From contig NZ_JAGPXT010000001.1 of the NCBI RefSeq assembly GCF_018070465.1, forward strand, positions 434,001 to 498,000: a stretch of 64,000 nt of DNA. The letters run 5' to 3'. A model generated the notes under the pieces. The model did no database searches, was not told the DNA's origin, and worked only from the letters and a program-made list of their open reading frames with translations. Below, one piece after another: positions 28,199 through 37,634 of the stretch. The stretch is from Micromonospora sp. C95 (GTDB taxonomy: Bacteria; Actinomycetota; Actinomycetes; Mycobacteriales; Micromonosporaceae). The translations under genes were made by a program, and so were the position numbers. Within the stretch, counting starts at the first letter, position 1; every line of letters begins with the position of its first letter.

Positions 28199-29667
28199 CT
28201 CTGACCCTGCGCTATGCGGCCCACAGCGACCGCGGTCTGATCCGAGACGGTAATCAGGATTCCGTCTACGCCGGGCCGCGGCTACTCGCCGTTGCCGACG
28301 GCATGGGCGGTATGGCCGCCGGTGACGTCGCCAGCAACATTGTCATCGGTGCCATGGCGCCACTGGACGAGGACGTCCCGGGCGACGCCCTGGTCGACGC
28401 GCTCCGCTCCGCCGTGGGCACCGCCAACCAACAACTCCGCGAGACGGTGGAGGCCAACCCCCAGTTGGAGGGGATGGGCACCACGCTCACCGCGACCCTG
28501 TTCTCCGGCAGCAAGCTGGGCATGGTCCACATCGGCGACTCGCGGGCCTACCTGCTGCGCGACGGCGAGTTCGCGCAGATCACCAAGGACGACACCTACG
28601 TACAGATGCTCGTCGACGAGGGCCGGATCAGCCCGGAGGAGGCGAGCAGCCACCCCCAGCGCTCGCTGCTCACCCGCGCCCTGGACGGCCGCGACATCGA
28701 CCCGGAGTACTCCGTCCGGCAGGTGCTGCCCGGCGACCGGTATCTGATCTGCTCCGACGGGCTCTCCGGGGTGGTCAGCGCGGAGACCATCGCCGAGACC
28801 ATGCGGGAGTACGCGGACCCGCAGCAGTGTGTCGAGCGGCTGGTCCAGCTCGCCCTGCGCGGTGGCGGTCCGGACAACATCACCGTGATCATCGCCGACG
28901 CCACCGACCGGGACATCGTCGAGGCGGCCCCGATCGTCGGCGGTGCGGCGGCCCGGGACCGGGGAATGGCCACCTCGGCCGACGTCTCCACCCCGGCGGC
29001 TCGCGCCTCGGCGCTGTCCGCACCCCGGCCGGCGACGCCCGACGAGTCCGCGAACAACGACGACGAGCCCGAGGCGCGCCGTCGTCCACTGCGTGCGCTC
29101 GCCATGACGACCGCCCTGTTGGTGATCGTCGGCGGTGGGGTGTTCGCCGGGTGGAGCTACACGCAGCGCCAGTACTACGTGGGCGCGACCGAGGGCGGCC
29201 AGGTGGCCGTGTTCCGTGGCATCCAGGGCCAGATCGCCGGGATGGATCTTTCCAGCGTGCACTCCGAGAGCGAGGCCCAGCTGGACGACCTCACCCTGGC
29301 CGCCCAGGAGCAGGTGAAACAGGGCATCCCGGCCAAGAGCGAGCCGGACGCGGAACGGCGGTTGGCGGAGCTGACGATGGACAGCCCGACGAACGTGAAC
29401 CTCAAGCCGATCTGTCCGCCGACACCGAGCCCCACGCCCTCGCTCGTGGGTTCGCCGTCCCCGACGCCGAGCGCGCCGACGGGATCGCCGAGCGTTGCGG
29501 CCGGCTCGCCGAGCCAGGTGGGCGGCGCCTCGCCGTCACCGGGCGGCGAAGCCACGGGCACGCCGAGCGGTGCCTCCGCCACCGCGCCGGACAGCACCCC
29601 CGACGCGCCCCCCGTCGACACCTTCACGCCCACGGTCGACCCGGCGGCCTGCCGGTCGCCCGAGTAG
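28195..29667 (+). CDS. pstP: PstP: PP2C-type Ser/Thr protein phosphatase
   Basis: 490 aa. The PP2C catalytic domain occupies about 1-240, with metal-binding and catalytic motifs RDGNQDSV, AVADGMGGMAAG, GDSRAYLLRDGEF, ICSDGLSGVV and GGPDNITVII. A linker and one membrane helix (LAMTTALLVIVGGGVFAGWS, about 301-322) follow. The extracellular part ends in a long Ser/Pro/Thr-rich tail. It dephosphorylates PknA, PknB and their substrates and so counterbalances the kinases in the same operon. It is coupled to fhaB by a 4-nt overlap. Confidence 0.94.
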   Translation: MTLTLRYAAHSDRGLIRDGNQDSVYAGPRLLAVADGMGGMAAGDVASNIVIGAMAPLDEDVPGDALVDALRSAVGTANQQLRETVEANPQLEGMGTTLTATLFSGSKLGMVHIGDSRAYLLRDGEFAQITKDDTYVQMLVDEGRISPEEASSHPQRSLLTRALDGRDIDPEYSVRQVLPGDRYLICSDGLSGVVSAETIAETMREYADPQQCVERLVQLALRGGGPDNITVIIADATDRDIVEAAPIVGGAAARDRGMATSADVSTPAARASALSAPRPATPDESANNDDEPEARRRPLRALAMTTALLVIVGGGVFAGWSYTQRQYYVGATEGGQVAVFRGIQGQIAGMDLSSVHSESEAQLDDLTLAAQEQVKQGIPAKSEPDAERRLAELTMDSPTNVNLKPICPPTPSPTPSLVGSPSPTPSAPTGSPSVAAGSPSQVGGASPSPGGEATGTPSGASATAPDSTPDAPPVDTFTPTVDPAACRSPE

Positions 29668-29693
29668 GCACCGGCTCCCACCCGAGGACGATC

Positions 29694-31181
29694 GTGACCG
29701 CAGCGGCCACCCCGGCAACCTCGCCCGCGACCGCGGGCGAGCGACCCGGCGTACGCATGGCCCGGTCCCGCCGCAACGCCGAGCTGTCGTTGCTGCTGCT
29801 GGCGATGGCGCTGGTGGCCGCCTACGGGGCGATGGTCGAGGCGAACGTGCTCGACACGGTCACCCCAGGCTTCTGGGTGCCGGCCGCCACGCTCACCGCG
29901 GTGTTCCTCGGCATGCACCTGGTGATCCGGTACCTGGCACCCTTCGCCGATCCGGCGCTGCTGCCGGCGGTGGCCCTGCTCAACGGGTTGGGCGTCGGCT
30001 TCCTCCGCCGGCTCGACCTCGCCAATGCGGCCCCCGAGGAGCGGGCGGACCTGGCCATCTTCGCCGGCATCGGCGGCCGGCAGCTCGCCTGGACGCTGAT
30101 CTCGGTGATCCTCGCCGCCGGGCTGCTGGCGGTGATGCGCGACCACCGGTCGATCTCCCGGTACGCCTACACGCTGGGTCTGGCGGGCATCGTGCTGGTC
30201 ATGCTGCCGGCGGTGCTGCCGGCCAGCATCTCCGAGATCAACGGCGCGAAGCTCTGGGTACGCATCGGCAGCTTCTCGATCCAGCCCGGCGAGTTCGCCA
30301 AGCTGGCCCTGCTCGTCTTCTTCGCCTACTACCTGGTGCGCAAGCGCGAGGTGCTGTCGCTGGCGAGCCACCGTTTCCTCGGCATCGACTTTCCGCGCGG
30401 GCGCGACCTCGGTCCGGTGCTCGTCGTCTGGGTGATCAGCCTGCTGGTTCTCGTCTTCGAGAAGGACCTGGGCACCTCGCTGCTCTACTTCGGCATGTTC
30501 GTGGCCACGGTCTACATCGCCACCGAACGGGTCAGCTGGCTGCTCATCGGCCTGGTCCTCTTCTTCGGCGGCGCCTACCTCGCGTACGTGCTCGGTGAGG
30601 CGGTCGGCGGTCCGTTCGCGAACTTCTACCTGCGGGCACAGATCTGGCTCGACCCGTTCGCCCAGCCCTACGACGACGGTTACCAGCTGGTGCAGGGGCT
30701 GCTCGCGCTCGGCTCTGGCGGGCTGTTCGGTGCCGGGCCGGGCGGTGGTCAGCCGCTGCTGCTGCCGGAGGTGCGGAACGACTTCATCTTCGCCGGCATC
30801 GGTGAGGAGATCGGCCTCTTCGGCCTCTCGGCGCTACTGGTGATCTACCTGCTCATCGTCGAGCGGGGGCTGCGGGCCGCCCTGGCGGTCCGGGACTCGT
30901 TCGGCAAGCTGCTCGCCGGTGGCCTGGCCTTCACCCTCGCACTCCAGGTCTTCGTGATCGTCGGCGGGATCAGCAAGCTCATCCCGCTGACCGGTCAGAC
31001 CACGCCGTTCCTCTCCGCCGGTGGCTCCTCGCTGATGGCGAACTGGCTGCTCGTCGCGGTGCTGCTGCGCGTCTCCGACGCCGGTCGTCGGCCGGTCGAA
31101 GGTGCCGGTGGCAAGGTGACCCGCCCCTCCGGTCCGCCCGAGCAGCTGCACGGTGCCCCCACGGAGGTGATCAAGCCGTGA
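29694..31181 (+). CDS. rodA: RodA/FtsW-family SEDS peptidoglycan glycosyltransferase
   Basis: 495 aa from GTG with GAGGA upstream. A short disordered N-terminus is followed by about ten to twelve membrane helices. SEDS landmarks are WVRIGSFSIQPGEFAKLALL, LVFEKDLGTSLLYFGMFVAT (with the conserved Asp), GYQLVQGLLALGSGGLFGAG and GQTTPFLSAGGSSL. SEDS proteins polymerise lipid II into glycan strands with a class B PBP, here the next gene (4-nt overlap). It is the elongation or general SEDS protein of the operon and not division-specific FtsW, by position. Confidence 0.93.
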   Translation: MTAAATPATSPATAGERPGVRMARSRRNAELSLLLLAMALVAAYGAMVEANVLDTVTPGFWVPAATLTAVFLGMHLVIRYLAPFADPALLPAVALLNGLGVGFLRRLDLANAAPEERADLAIFAGIGGRQLAWTLISVILAAGLLAVMRDHRSISRYAYTLGLAGIVLVMLPAVLPASISEINGAKLWVRIGSFSIQPGEFAKLALLVFFAYYLVRKREVLSLASHRFLGIDFPRGRDLGPVLVVWVISLLVLVFEKDLGTSLLYFGMFVATVYIATERVSWLLIGLVLFFGGAYLAYVLGEAVGGPFANFYLRAQIWLDPFAQPYDDGYQLVQGLLALGSGGLFGAGPGGGQPLLLPEVRNDFIFAGIGEEIGLFGLSALLVIYLLIVERGLRAALAVRDSFGKLLAGGLAFTLALQVFVIVGGISKLIPLTGQTTPFLSAGGSSLMANWLLVAVLLRVSDAGRRPVEGAGGKVTRPSGPPEQLHGAPTEVIKP

Positions 31182-32683
31182 ACGCACCCCTGCGCCGGGT
31201 CGGTGTCGTCGTCATCGTCCTGTTCGGCCTGCTCTTCGCCAACCTGAACTGGATTCAGGCCTACAAGGCCGACGAGTACCGCACCAGCGACTACAACGGT
31301 CGGGTCCAGGTCGCCAAGTACGACCGCAAGCGGGGCAACATCGAGGCCGGCGGCACCGCCCTGGCGGTCAGCAAGGAGACCGACGGCGAGCTGAAGTACC
31401 TGCGCACCTACCCGGGCGGGGAGAAGTACGCCCACGTGCTCGGGTACGAGCCGGTCAACGGCTCCGCCACCGGCCTGGAACGCGCCGAGAACGACTTCCT
31501 CGCCGGCACCAGCGACCAGCTAATCGTCAACCGGCTGCGGGACATGGTCACCGGCGACACCACCGCCGGCGGCAACGTGCTGCTGACCCTGTCGAAGCGG
31601 GCGCAGGACACCGCGTACGACGAGTTGCGCGGCAACAACGTCGGTGCGACCAAGGGCGCGGCGATCGCCGTCGACCCGGCCACCGGGGCGGTGCAGGCAC
31701 TTGTCTCCATCCCCAGCTTCGACCCGAACCCGCTGGCCAGCCACGACACCGACGAGGCGACCGCCGCGTACAACCGGCTCGAACAGGAGGCGGGACGGCC
31801 GCTACGCAACCGGGCACTCGGCGAGGTGCTGCCGCCGGGCTCCACCTTCAAGATCGTGGTGGCCGCGGCCGCACTGGAGAACGGGATCACCAAGGAGACG
31901 GAGATCCCGGCCGGGTCGAGCTACACCCCGCCCACTTCAAGCGAGCCGATCCGCAACGCCGATCCGTCGATCTGCCCCGAGTCGCAGGTGACCCTGATGA
32001 ACGCGGTCACCGAATCCTGCAACACCGGCTTCGCCAAGCTCGGCGGCCAGCTCGGCCCCGACGTGATCAAGGAGAAGGCCCGGCAGTTCGGGTTCGAGCA
32101 GGAGGACCTGACCGTCGGCCGGCTCGGCGAGGGCGGCCTGGACGTGGCCGCCAGCCGGACGGGCAGCATGGAGAACCCGGACGGCAGTCCCGACCCGGCG
32201 GCGCTGGCACAGTCCTCCATCGGGCAGCGGGACGTGCGGATGACCCCGTTGCAGGGCGCCATGATCGCCGCGGCGGTGGCCAACGGCGGCAGCCAGATGC
32301 GGCCGTACCTGGTGCGTCAGCTGCTGGCACCGGACCGCACCACCGTCTACGACACCGCCAACCCGCGCGAGCTGCGCCGGCCGGTGAGCAGCCAGGTCGC
32401 CGCCGACCTGCGGGAGATGATGGTCAGCGTGGTGGAGAACGGCACCGGGCGGAACGCCCGGATCAACGGCTACACCGTCGGTGGCAAGACCGGCACCGCA
32501 CAGTCCGCGCCGGACCGTCCCGACCACGGATGGTTCATCGGCTTCGCCCTGGACTCCGACAACAAGCCGGTTTCGGCCGTCTGTGTCGTCCTGGAGGAGG
32601 CTGGCAGCGGCGGCAGCGCCGAGGCCGCCCGGATCGCCGGCCAGATCATGCGGGCCGCCATCGCCGAACCCGGGGGGCGCTGA
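31178..32683 (+). CDS. pbpA: PbpA: class B penicillin-binding protein (transpeptidase)
   Basis: 501 aa from GTG. The N-terminal membrane anchor (RRVGVVVIVLFGLLFANLNW) is followed by the PBP dimerisation domain and a transpeptidase domain with Ser222 in STFK, the S280-C-N motif and K437-T-G in GGKTGTAQ. It cross-links peptidoglycan outside the membrane with the SEDS protein encoded just upstream. In mycobacteria PbpA is needed for septation and is phosphorylated by PknB. The gene ends one base before the pknA ATG region, so expression is coupled. Confidence 0.94.
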   Translation: MNAPLRRVGVVVIVLFGLLFANLNWIQAYKADEYRTSDYNGRVQVAKYDRKRGNIEAGGTALAVSKETDGELKYLRTYPGGEKYAHVLGYEPVNGSATGLERAENDFLAGTSDQLIVNRLRDMVTGDTTAGGNVLLTLSKRAQDTAYDELRGNNVGATKGAAIAVDPATGAVQALVSIPSFDPNPLASHDTDEATAAYNRLEQEAGRPLRNRALGEVLPPGSTFKIVVAAAALENGITKETEIPAGSSYTPPTSSEPIRNADPSICPESQVTLMNAVTESCNTGFAKLGGQLGPDVIKEKARQFGFEQEDLTVGRLGEGGLDVAASRTGSMENPDGSPDPAALAQSSIGQRDVRMTPLQGAMIAAAVANGGSQMRPYLVRQLLAPDRTTVYDTANPRELRRPVSSQVAADLREMMVSVVENGTGRNARINGYTVGGKTGTAQSAPDRPDHGWFIGFALDSDNKPVSAVCVVLEEAGSGGSAEAARIAGQIMRAAIAEPGGR

Positions 32684-32684
32684 C

Positions 32685-34067
32685 ATGCTCAGTCCCGGTG
32701 TTCAGCTCGGTAACCGCTACCGCCTCGACGAGCGGATCGCCAGCGGTGGTATGGGTGACGTCTGGCGCGGCACCGACCAGGTGCTCGGTCGTACGGTGGC
32801 GGTCAAGAGCCTGCTCCCGGCGTTGCTCGACGAGCCTGGCTTCGCCGAGCGGTTCCGCGGCGAGGCCCGCACCATGGCCACGATCAACCACCCGGGCGTG
32901 GTGGACGTCTACGACTTCGGCAACGACCAGCACATCGCCTTCCTGGTGATGGAGTACGTCGAGGGCGATCCCCTGTCGGCCACGCTGAGCCGGGTCGGCC
33001 GGCTCACCCCGGCGCGGACCATGGCGCTCGTCGCCCAGGCCGCCGACGCGCTGCACGCCGCGCACGTGAAGGGCATCGTGCACCGGGACGTGAAGCCCGG
33101 CAACCTGCTGGTCCGTCCCAACGGCACGCTGGTGCTCACCGACTTCGGCATCGCCCGGTCGGATCTGGTCGGGCAGCTCACCGCGGCCGGCTCGGTGCTC
33201 GGCACCGCGTCGTACATCTCGCCGGAGCAGGCCACCGGCCAGGTCGCCACCCCCGCCTCCGACGTCTACGCCCTCGGCGTGGTCGCCTACCAGTGCCTCG
33301 CCGGCCGGCGGCCCTTCGAGGGGGACAATCCCCTCGACATCGCGATGCGGCACGTCCGGGAGACCCCCCGGCCGCTGCCCTCCGACATCCCGCCCCAGGT
33401 CCGCGCGCTCGTCGAGCGGGCGTTGGCGAAGGACCCGAAGGAGCGCTGGCCGAGCGCCGCCACGCTGGCCGGTGCGGCCCGGCAGCTGAAGACGTCGCTG
33501 TCCCGACAGGCCCGGGCCGGTGGGCAGGCCGCACCGATCTCCGCCGCGCCGGCCTCCCCGGCACCCGGCCGCGCGCAGGTCCCGCCACCGCAGTCGCCGC
33601 GTCCGGTCGCGGCCCCGCACTCCCCGGCCCCGGCGCACCCGCCGGCCGTGGGTCACCGACCGCCGCCGGCCCACCCGCAGGCCCGTCCACCGGCGGCCCC
33701 GCATTACCCCACCTCAGTGGGGCCGGCCGCCGCCGGCCATCCGCGTGGCGCGGCCACGGTCCCGCCCGGGTACGCTCCGCAGCCCGGACCGTCACGCCCG
33801 GTGCCCCGACGGTCACGATCCGGCATGGTCTTCCTGGCCATCATGGTGGGCGCACTGGTCCTCATCTGCTCCGGCGTGATTTCCTACCAACTGCGGAACA
33901 ACATCGGCGCGGGCACGCCGGATGGTGTTTCCGTGCCAACGGTGACGTCCGACGCGCTGCGGCCTGACGGGCGAGACGATCTGGTCGATACGGCGTACCG
34001 TCGACTCGATCAGCCCCGACCGGGCGGCGACGTGACGACGACGAGCGAAGGACGACAGACGCGATGA
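32685..34067 (+). CDS. pknA: PknA: Ser/Thr protein kinase, one membrane helix
   Basis: 460 aa. The kinase domain (about 10-275) has the glycine loop ASGGMGDVW, catalytic Lys in VAVKSL, HRDVKPGNLL and the DFGIAR activation start, then SYISPEQATGQ. A roughly 120-residue Pro/Ala/His-rich linker follows, then one helix (MVFLAIMVGALVLICSGVIS, about 384-404) and a short extracellular tail of about 55 residues with no PASTA domain. PknA phosphorylates division and wall proteins such as FtsZ, Wag31 and FipA and can activate PknB. The ATG lies 1 nt after the pbpA stop. Confidence 0.93.
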   Translation: MLSPGVQLGNRYRLDERIASGGMGDVWRGTDQVLGRTVAVKSLLPALLDEPGFAERFRGEARTMATINHPGVVDVYDFGNDQHIAFLVMEYVEGDPLSATLSRVGRLTPARTMALVAQAADALHAAHVKGIVHRDVKPGNLLVRPNGTLVLTDFGIARSDLVGQLTAAGSVLGTASYISPEQATGQVATPASDVYALGVVAYQCLAGRRPFEGDNPLDIAMRHVRETPRPLPSDIPPQVRALVERALAKDPKERWPSAATLAGAARQLKTSLSRQARAGGQAAPISAAPASPAPGRAQVPPPQSPRPVAAPHSPAPAHPPAVGHRPPPAHPQARPPAAPHYPTSVGPAAAGHPRGAATVPPGYAPQPGPSRPVPRRSRSGMVFLAIMVGALVLICSGVISYQLRNNIGAGTPDGVSVPTVTSDALRPDGRDDLVDTAYRRLDQPRPGGDVTTTSEGRQTR

Positions 34068-35887
34068 CAGCGCAGGCCCGCCTGCTCGGTGGCAGGTACC
34101 AGGTCGGCGAGCTGCTCGGCTACGGCGGCATGGCCGAGGTGCATCGCGGCCGTGACCTGCGGCTCGGTCGGGACGTCGCGATCAAGATGCTGCGCGCCGA
34201 CCTGGCCCGGGACGCCACCTTCCAGATGCGTTTCCGGCGGGAGGCGCAGAACGCCGCCTCGCTCAACCACCCGGCCATCGTCGCGGTCTACGACACCGGT
34301 GAGGAGCAGGCGCCGACCGGCGAGACGCTGCCGTTCATCGTGATGGAGTTCGTGAACGGGCGCACGCTCAAGGAGGTGCTCGGCGCCGAGGGCCGGTTGC
34401 AGCCCCGGCGGGCGCTGGAGATCTCCGCCGACATCTGCGCCGCGCTTGACTTCAGCCACCGGCACGGCATCATCCACCGCGACATCAAACCGGGCAACGT
34501 GATGCTCACCCAGACCGGCCAGGTCAAGGTGATGGACTTCGGCATCGCCCGGGCGCTGGCCAGCGGCGCCACCACGATGACGCAGACCAGCGCGGTCATC
34601 GGCACCGCGCAGTACCTCTCCCCGGAACAGGCGCGCGGCGAGGCGGTCGACGCCCGCTCCGATGTGTACGCCGCCGGCTGCGTGCTCTTCGAGCTGCTCT
34701 GCGGGCATCCGCCGTTCGTCGGCGACAGCCCGGTGAGCGTGGCGTACCAGCACGTGCGGGAGGCTCCGCCGACCCCGAGCGACCTGAACCCGGACGTCAA
34801 CCCGGCGGTCGACGCGATCGTGCTCAAGGCGCTGTCGAAGAACCCGCTGAACCGCTACCAGAGCGCCGGGGAGATGCGGGCGGACCTGCTCCGCGCGGCA
34901 GCCGGCCGGCCGGTGCTGGCGACCCCGGTGATGCGCGAGGACGAGACCGTGGCGATGGCCGCGGCCGGCCACCCGGGCTACCCGACGGGGGGCGCGACGC
35001 AGACCCGGCAGATCCCGGCCCGGGTGGGCGATCCGCGACAGCGCAAGGCGTCGTCCTGGCTGATCGCCATGTTCGCCGCGCTCGGTGTGCTCGCGGTGAT
35101 CGCCCTGGTCGCCGCCCTGCTGCTGAACCAGCGTGACGAGCCGCAGGACATCGCGGTGCCGACGGTCACCGGGTTGAGCCAGGCGGAGGCGTTCGCCCAG
35201 ATCGAGCGGGACGGTTTCGTGCCGGCGCGCGGCGAGGAGGAATTCACCTCGGACTGCAAGGAGGGGACGGTCACCAGCCAGTCCCCACCCCCTGGCGAGC
35301 GGGCGGAACCGAACAGCACGGTGACCGTGAACATCTGCGGCGGCAAGCCCGAGGTGGAGATCCCACGCGGCCTCGTCGGCAGCACCCGGGAGGCCGCCGA
35401 GACCCAGCTTGAGAACCTCAAGCTCGAGGTGAAGGTCGAGGAGGACGACAACGCGGCGTCCAAGGGGCAGGTGTTGAGGGTCGACCCGCCCTCGGGCGAG
35501 AAGGTCGCCGAAGGCACCGTGGTCACCCTGACCGTCTCGAGGGGCAACGTGGCGACGGTGCCGTCGGTGGTCGGCCTGCCTCAGGCGGAGGCGAAGCGGA
35601 CCCTGGAACGCGCCGGCTTCGACGTCGAGACCGAGCTGGGTCCGGAGCGCCCTGCGGATGAGGCCGGGCGGGTGGTCGACCAGAGCCCGAACGCCAACAC
35701 CGAGCGCACCAAGGGCAGCACGGTGAAGATCATCGTGTCGGTTCCGGAGCCGGAGGAGGACCCGGACCCGCCGACCCAGACCCCGCCGACCTCCGGTGCC
35801 CCCACCACGCCGCCGCCGGACGATGACGACGAGGGTGGCGGCGGCGGGCTCCTGCCCTCCTTCTCCCCGTTCCGTCTCGGGGAGTGA
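34064..35887 (+). CDS. pknB: PknB: Ser/Thr protein kinase with three PASTA domains
   Basis: 607 aa, overlapping pknA by 4 nt. The kinase domain (about 12-275) contains LGYGGMAEVHRG, VAIKML, HRDIKPGNVM, MDFGIARA and the activation-loop threonines TTMTQTSAVIGTAQYLSPEQ. The juxtamembrane segment carries DETVAM (Thr295) and TRQIPARV (Thr314). A membrane helix (about 328-352) precedes three PASTA domains starting AVPTVTGLS, EIPRGLVG and TVPSVVGLP, one fewer than mycobacterial PknB. An acidic, Pro-rich and Gly-rich tail ends the protein. PASTA domains sense muropeptides or lipid II; the kinase controls growth and division. Confidence 0.95.
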   Translation: MTAQARLLGGRYQVGELLGYGGMAEVHRGRDLRLGRDVAIKMLRADLARDATFQMRFRREAQNAASLNHPAIVAVYDTGEEQAPTGETLPFIVMEFVNGRTLKEVLGAEGRLQPRRALEISADICAALDFSHRHGIIHRDIKPGNVMLTQTGQVKVMDFGIARALASGATTMTQTSAVIGTAQYLSPEQARGEAVDARSDVYAAGCVLFELLCGHPPFVGDSPVSVAYQHVREAPPTPSDLNPDVNPAVDAIVLKALSKNPLNRYQSAGEMRADLLRAAAGRPVLATPVMREDETVAMAAAGHPGYPTGGATQTRQIPARVGDPRQRKASSWLIAMFAALGVLAVIALVAALLLNQRDEPQDIAVPTVTGLSQAEAFAQIERDGFVPARGEEEFTSDCKEGTVTSQSPPPGERAEPNSTVTVNICGGKPEVEIPRGLVGSTREAAETQLENLKLEVKVEEDDNAASKGQVLRVDPPSGEKVAEGTVVTLTVSRGNVATVPSVVGLPQAEAKRTLERAGFDVETELGPERPADEAGRVVDQSPNANTERTKGSTVKIIVSVPEPEEDPDPPTQTPPTSGAPTTPPPDDDDEGGGGGLLPSFSPFRLGE

Positions 35888-36582
35888 CGCCGCCGACCCC
35901 TCCGGTCGGCCTGGTGAGCAGGTGCCGACGGCGACGGCTACTCCGGCTGGCCGTGCCGGTCATGATCGCGCTGCTGCTGGCCAGCCTGCCCTGGCTCTGG
36001 ACTACCGTCGGTGCGCGTGGCCACGTCCACCCGGCGGCGCAGGCACCGACCGCCGACGTGGTGATCGTGCTGGGTACCGCCGTGACGGAGGACGGCCGAC
36101 AACCGGGCGTCCGGCTCGCCGGCCGCCTGGAGACCGCCGCCGAGTTGGTACGCAGTGGTAAGGCCCGGGTGGTGCTCGTGTCCGGCGACGGTGCGGGTGA
36201 GTCCGGCGACGAACCGGCGATCATGGCCGCGCACCTGACCGAGCAGCTCGGCGTCGATGCACAACGCGTGGTCGCCGACCCGCACGGGCTGGACACGTAC
36301 GACAGTTGCCTACGGGCCCGTCAGGTGTACGGGATCGAGCGTGCGCTCATCGTCACCCAGTCGTATCACCTGTCCCGGGCGGTGACGCTGTGCCGGCACG
36401 TTGGCATCGACGCCGAAGGGGTGACCGCCCGCTGCTCCGGCTGCGACACCGGCCTGCTGGTGCGCAAGGCGGCCCGGGACTACCTGGCCAGCGGAAAGGC
36501 GGCCTGGGACGCGATCCGCGACCGACCACCGGCCCTCACCTCACCCGCCGACCCCGGCGTCGCCGACGCCCTGGCCCGCTGA
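35884..36582 (+). CDS. SanA/YdcF-type DUF218 protein
   Basis: 232 aa from GTG in a GTGA overlap with pknB. One membrane helix (LRLAVPVMIALLLASLPWLW, about 20-42) is followed by the DUF218 domain: ADVVIVLGTAV, GRLETAAELVRSGKARVVLV, SGDGAGESGDEPAIM and IVTQSYHLSRAVTLC. E. coli SanA of this family supports envelope barrier function and vancomycin tolerance; the biochemical activity is uncertain. Translational coupling to pknB suggests that it belongs to the same envelope-control operon. It is convergent with trpG. Confidence 0.85.
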   Translation: MTPPTPPVGLVSRCRRRRLLRLAVPVMIALLLASLPWLWTTVGARGHVHPAAQAPTADVVIVLGTAVTEDGRQPGVRLAGRLETAAELVRSGKARVVLVSGDGAGESGDEPAIMAAHLTEQLGVDAQRVVADPHGLDTYDSCLRARQVYGIERALIVTQSYHLSRAVTLCRHVGIDAEGVTARCSGCDTGLLVRKAARDYLASGKAAWDAIRDRPPALTSPADPGVADALAR

Positions 36583-36673
36583 CCGACCTGCGGCTCGATC
36601 CGATGACGTCGGGGACGGTCTGGGCGTGACGCTCCTGACGCCGGGACCGGCGCGACGACCGCGAACCTGACTC

Positions 36674-37324
36674 TCAGGTGGTGGCGAAGGCGGCGCGGCG
36701 ACGGGCGTCGACCTCGGCGGCCAGTTCCGGGGCACGTTCCAGGGCCTCGGGGTGGCCGCAGGCGGCGAGCCAGTTGGCCAGCATCAGGTGACCGCCCTCG
36801 GTGAGCACCGACTCGGGATGGAACTGGACGCCCTCGATCGGCAGCGTGCGGTGCCGCATCGCCATCACGATTCCGGAGGCCGTCCAGCCGGTCACCTCCA
36901 GCTCGGCGGGCAGCGTCTCCCGCAGCACGGCGAGCGAGTGATAGCGGGTCGCCGTGAACGGGTCGGGCAGGCCGGCGAGGACGCCGGTGCCGTCGTGCCG
37001 GACCTCCGAGGTCTTGCCGTGCAGAAGTTCGGGGGCGCGGGTCACGGTAGCCCCGAACGCCTCGCCGATGGCCTGGTGGCCCAGGCACACTCCGAAGATC
37101 GGCAGTTTGCCGGCGTACTCGCGGATCACGTCGAGGCAGATGCCGGCCCGGTCGGGGGTACCCGGGCCCGGAGAAAGTAGGACGCCGGCCGCACCGACCT
37201 GGCCTACCTCGGCCACCTCGATCTCGTCGTTGCGGCGTACCTCGCACTCCACGCCGAGTTGGCCGAGGTACTGCACGAGGTTGAAGACGAACGAGTCGTA
37301 GTTGTCGATCACCAGGACGCGCAT
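36674..37324 (-). CDS. trpG: Anthranilate/aminodeoxychorismate synthase glutaminase subunit
   Basis: 216 aa class I glutamine amidotransferase. MRVLVIDNYDSFVFNLVQYL opens the protein; the nucleophile Cys is in FGVCLGHQAIGEAFG, the oxyanion block is LLSPGPGTP, and the His/Glu pair is in GVQFHPESVLTEGG. It hydrolyses glutamine and passes ammonia to TrpE or PabB to make anthranilate or aminodeoxychorismate. The sequence alone does not separate the two roles, and actinobacterial copies may serve both. Its position next to pknB matches the mycobacterial trpG locus. It is the last gene of the minus-strand sortase cluster. Confidence 0.92.
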   Translation of the reverse strand: MRVLVIDNYDSFVFNLVQYLGQLGVECEVRRNDEIEVAEVGQVGAAGVLLSPGPGTPDRAGICLDVIREYAGKLPIFGVCLGHQAIGEAFGATVTRAPELLHGKTSEVRHDGTGVLAGLPDPFTATRYHSLAVLRETLPAELEVTGWTASGIVMAMRHRTLPIEGVQFHPESVLTEGGHLMLANWLAACGHPEALERAPELAAEVDARRRAAFATT

Positions 37325-37329
37325 CCGGC

Positions 37330-37632
37330 TCACTCGTCCTCGTCCGGCGGCGGGGTGTTGTTCCGGTCGGTGTCGTACGGCAGATCGTGCTCGTCGCCCG
37401 GTGGGGCGTCGTCGACCGCGCCGTCGTCGCCGGGCCCGACGTCGCCGTCCGGTGCGCCCGGTACCCCGGAGTCCTCCTGGGTGACCTGCACGTCGTCGAA
37501 GGGCAGCAGAGGCTCCGCCCAGGGAAACACCACATACCACAGCAACGCCACCATCGTGGTGGCCAGCAGCAGGCTACCGACGAGCTTGCCGGGCAGCCCG
37601 AAGGGCAGCTTGCGCCAGATCCAGGCGTACAT
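37330..37632 (-). CDS. Small single-pass membrane protein with acidic tail
   Basis: 100 aa. A basic N-terminus (WIWRKLPFGLPGK) leads into one helix (LVGSLLLATTMVALLWYVVF, about 18-38). An acidic, Pro- and Asp-rich tail with no predicted fold follows and ends PPPDEDE. It is sandwiched between the sortase (2 nt) and trpG (5 nt), clearly in the same operon. The family seems conserved at this position in Actinobacteria, but its role is unknown; a partner of the sortase is possible. Confidence 0.8.
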   Translation of the reverse strand: MYAWIWRKLPFGLPGKLVGSLLLATTMVALLWYVVFPWAEPLLPFDDVQVTQEDSGVPGAPDGDVGPGDDGAVDDAPPGDEHDLPYDTDRNNTPPPDEDE

Positions 37633-37634
37633 CG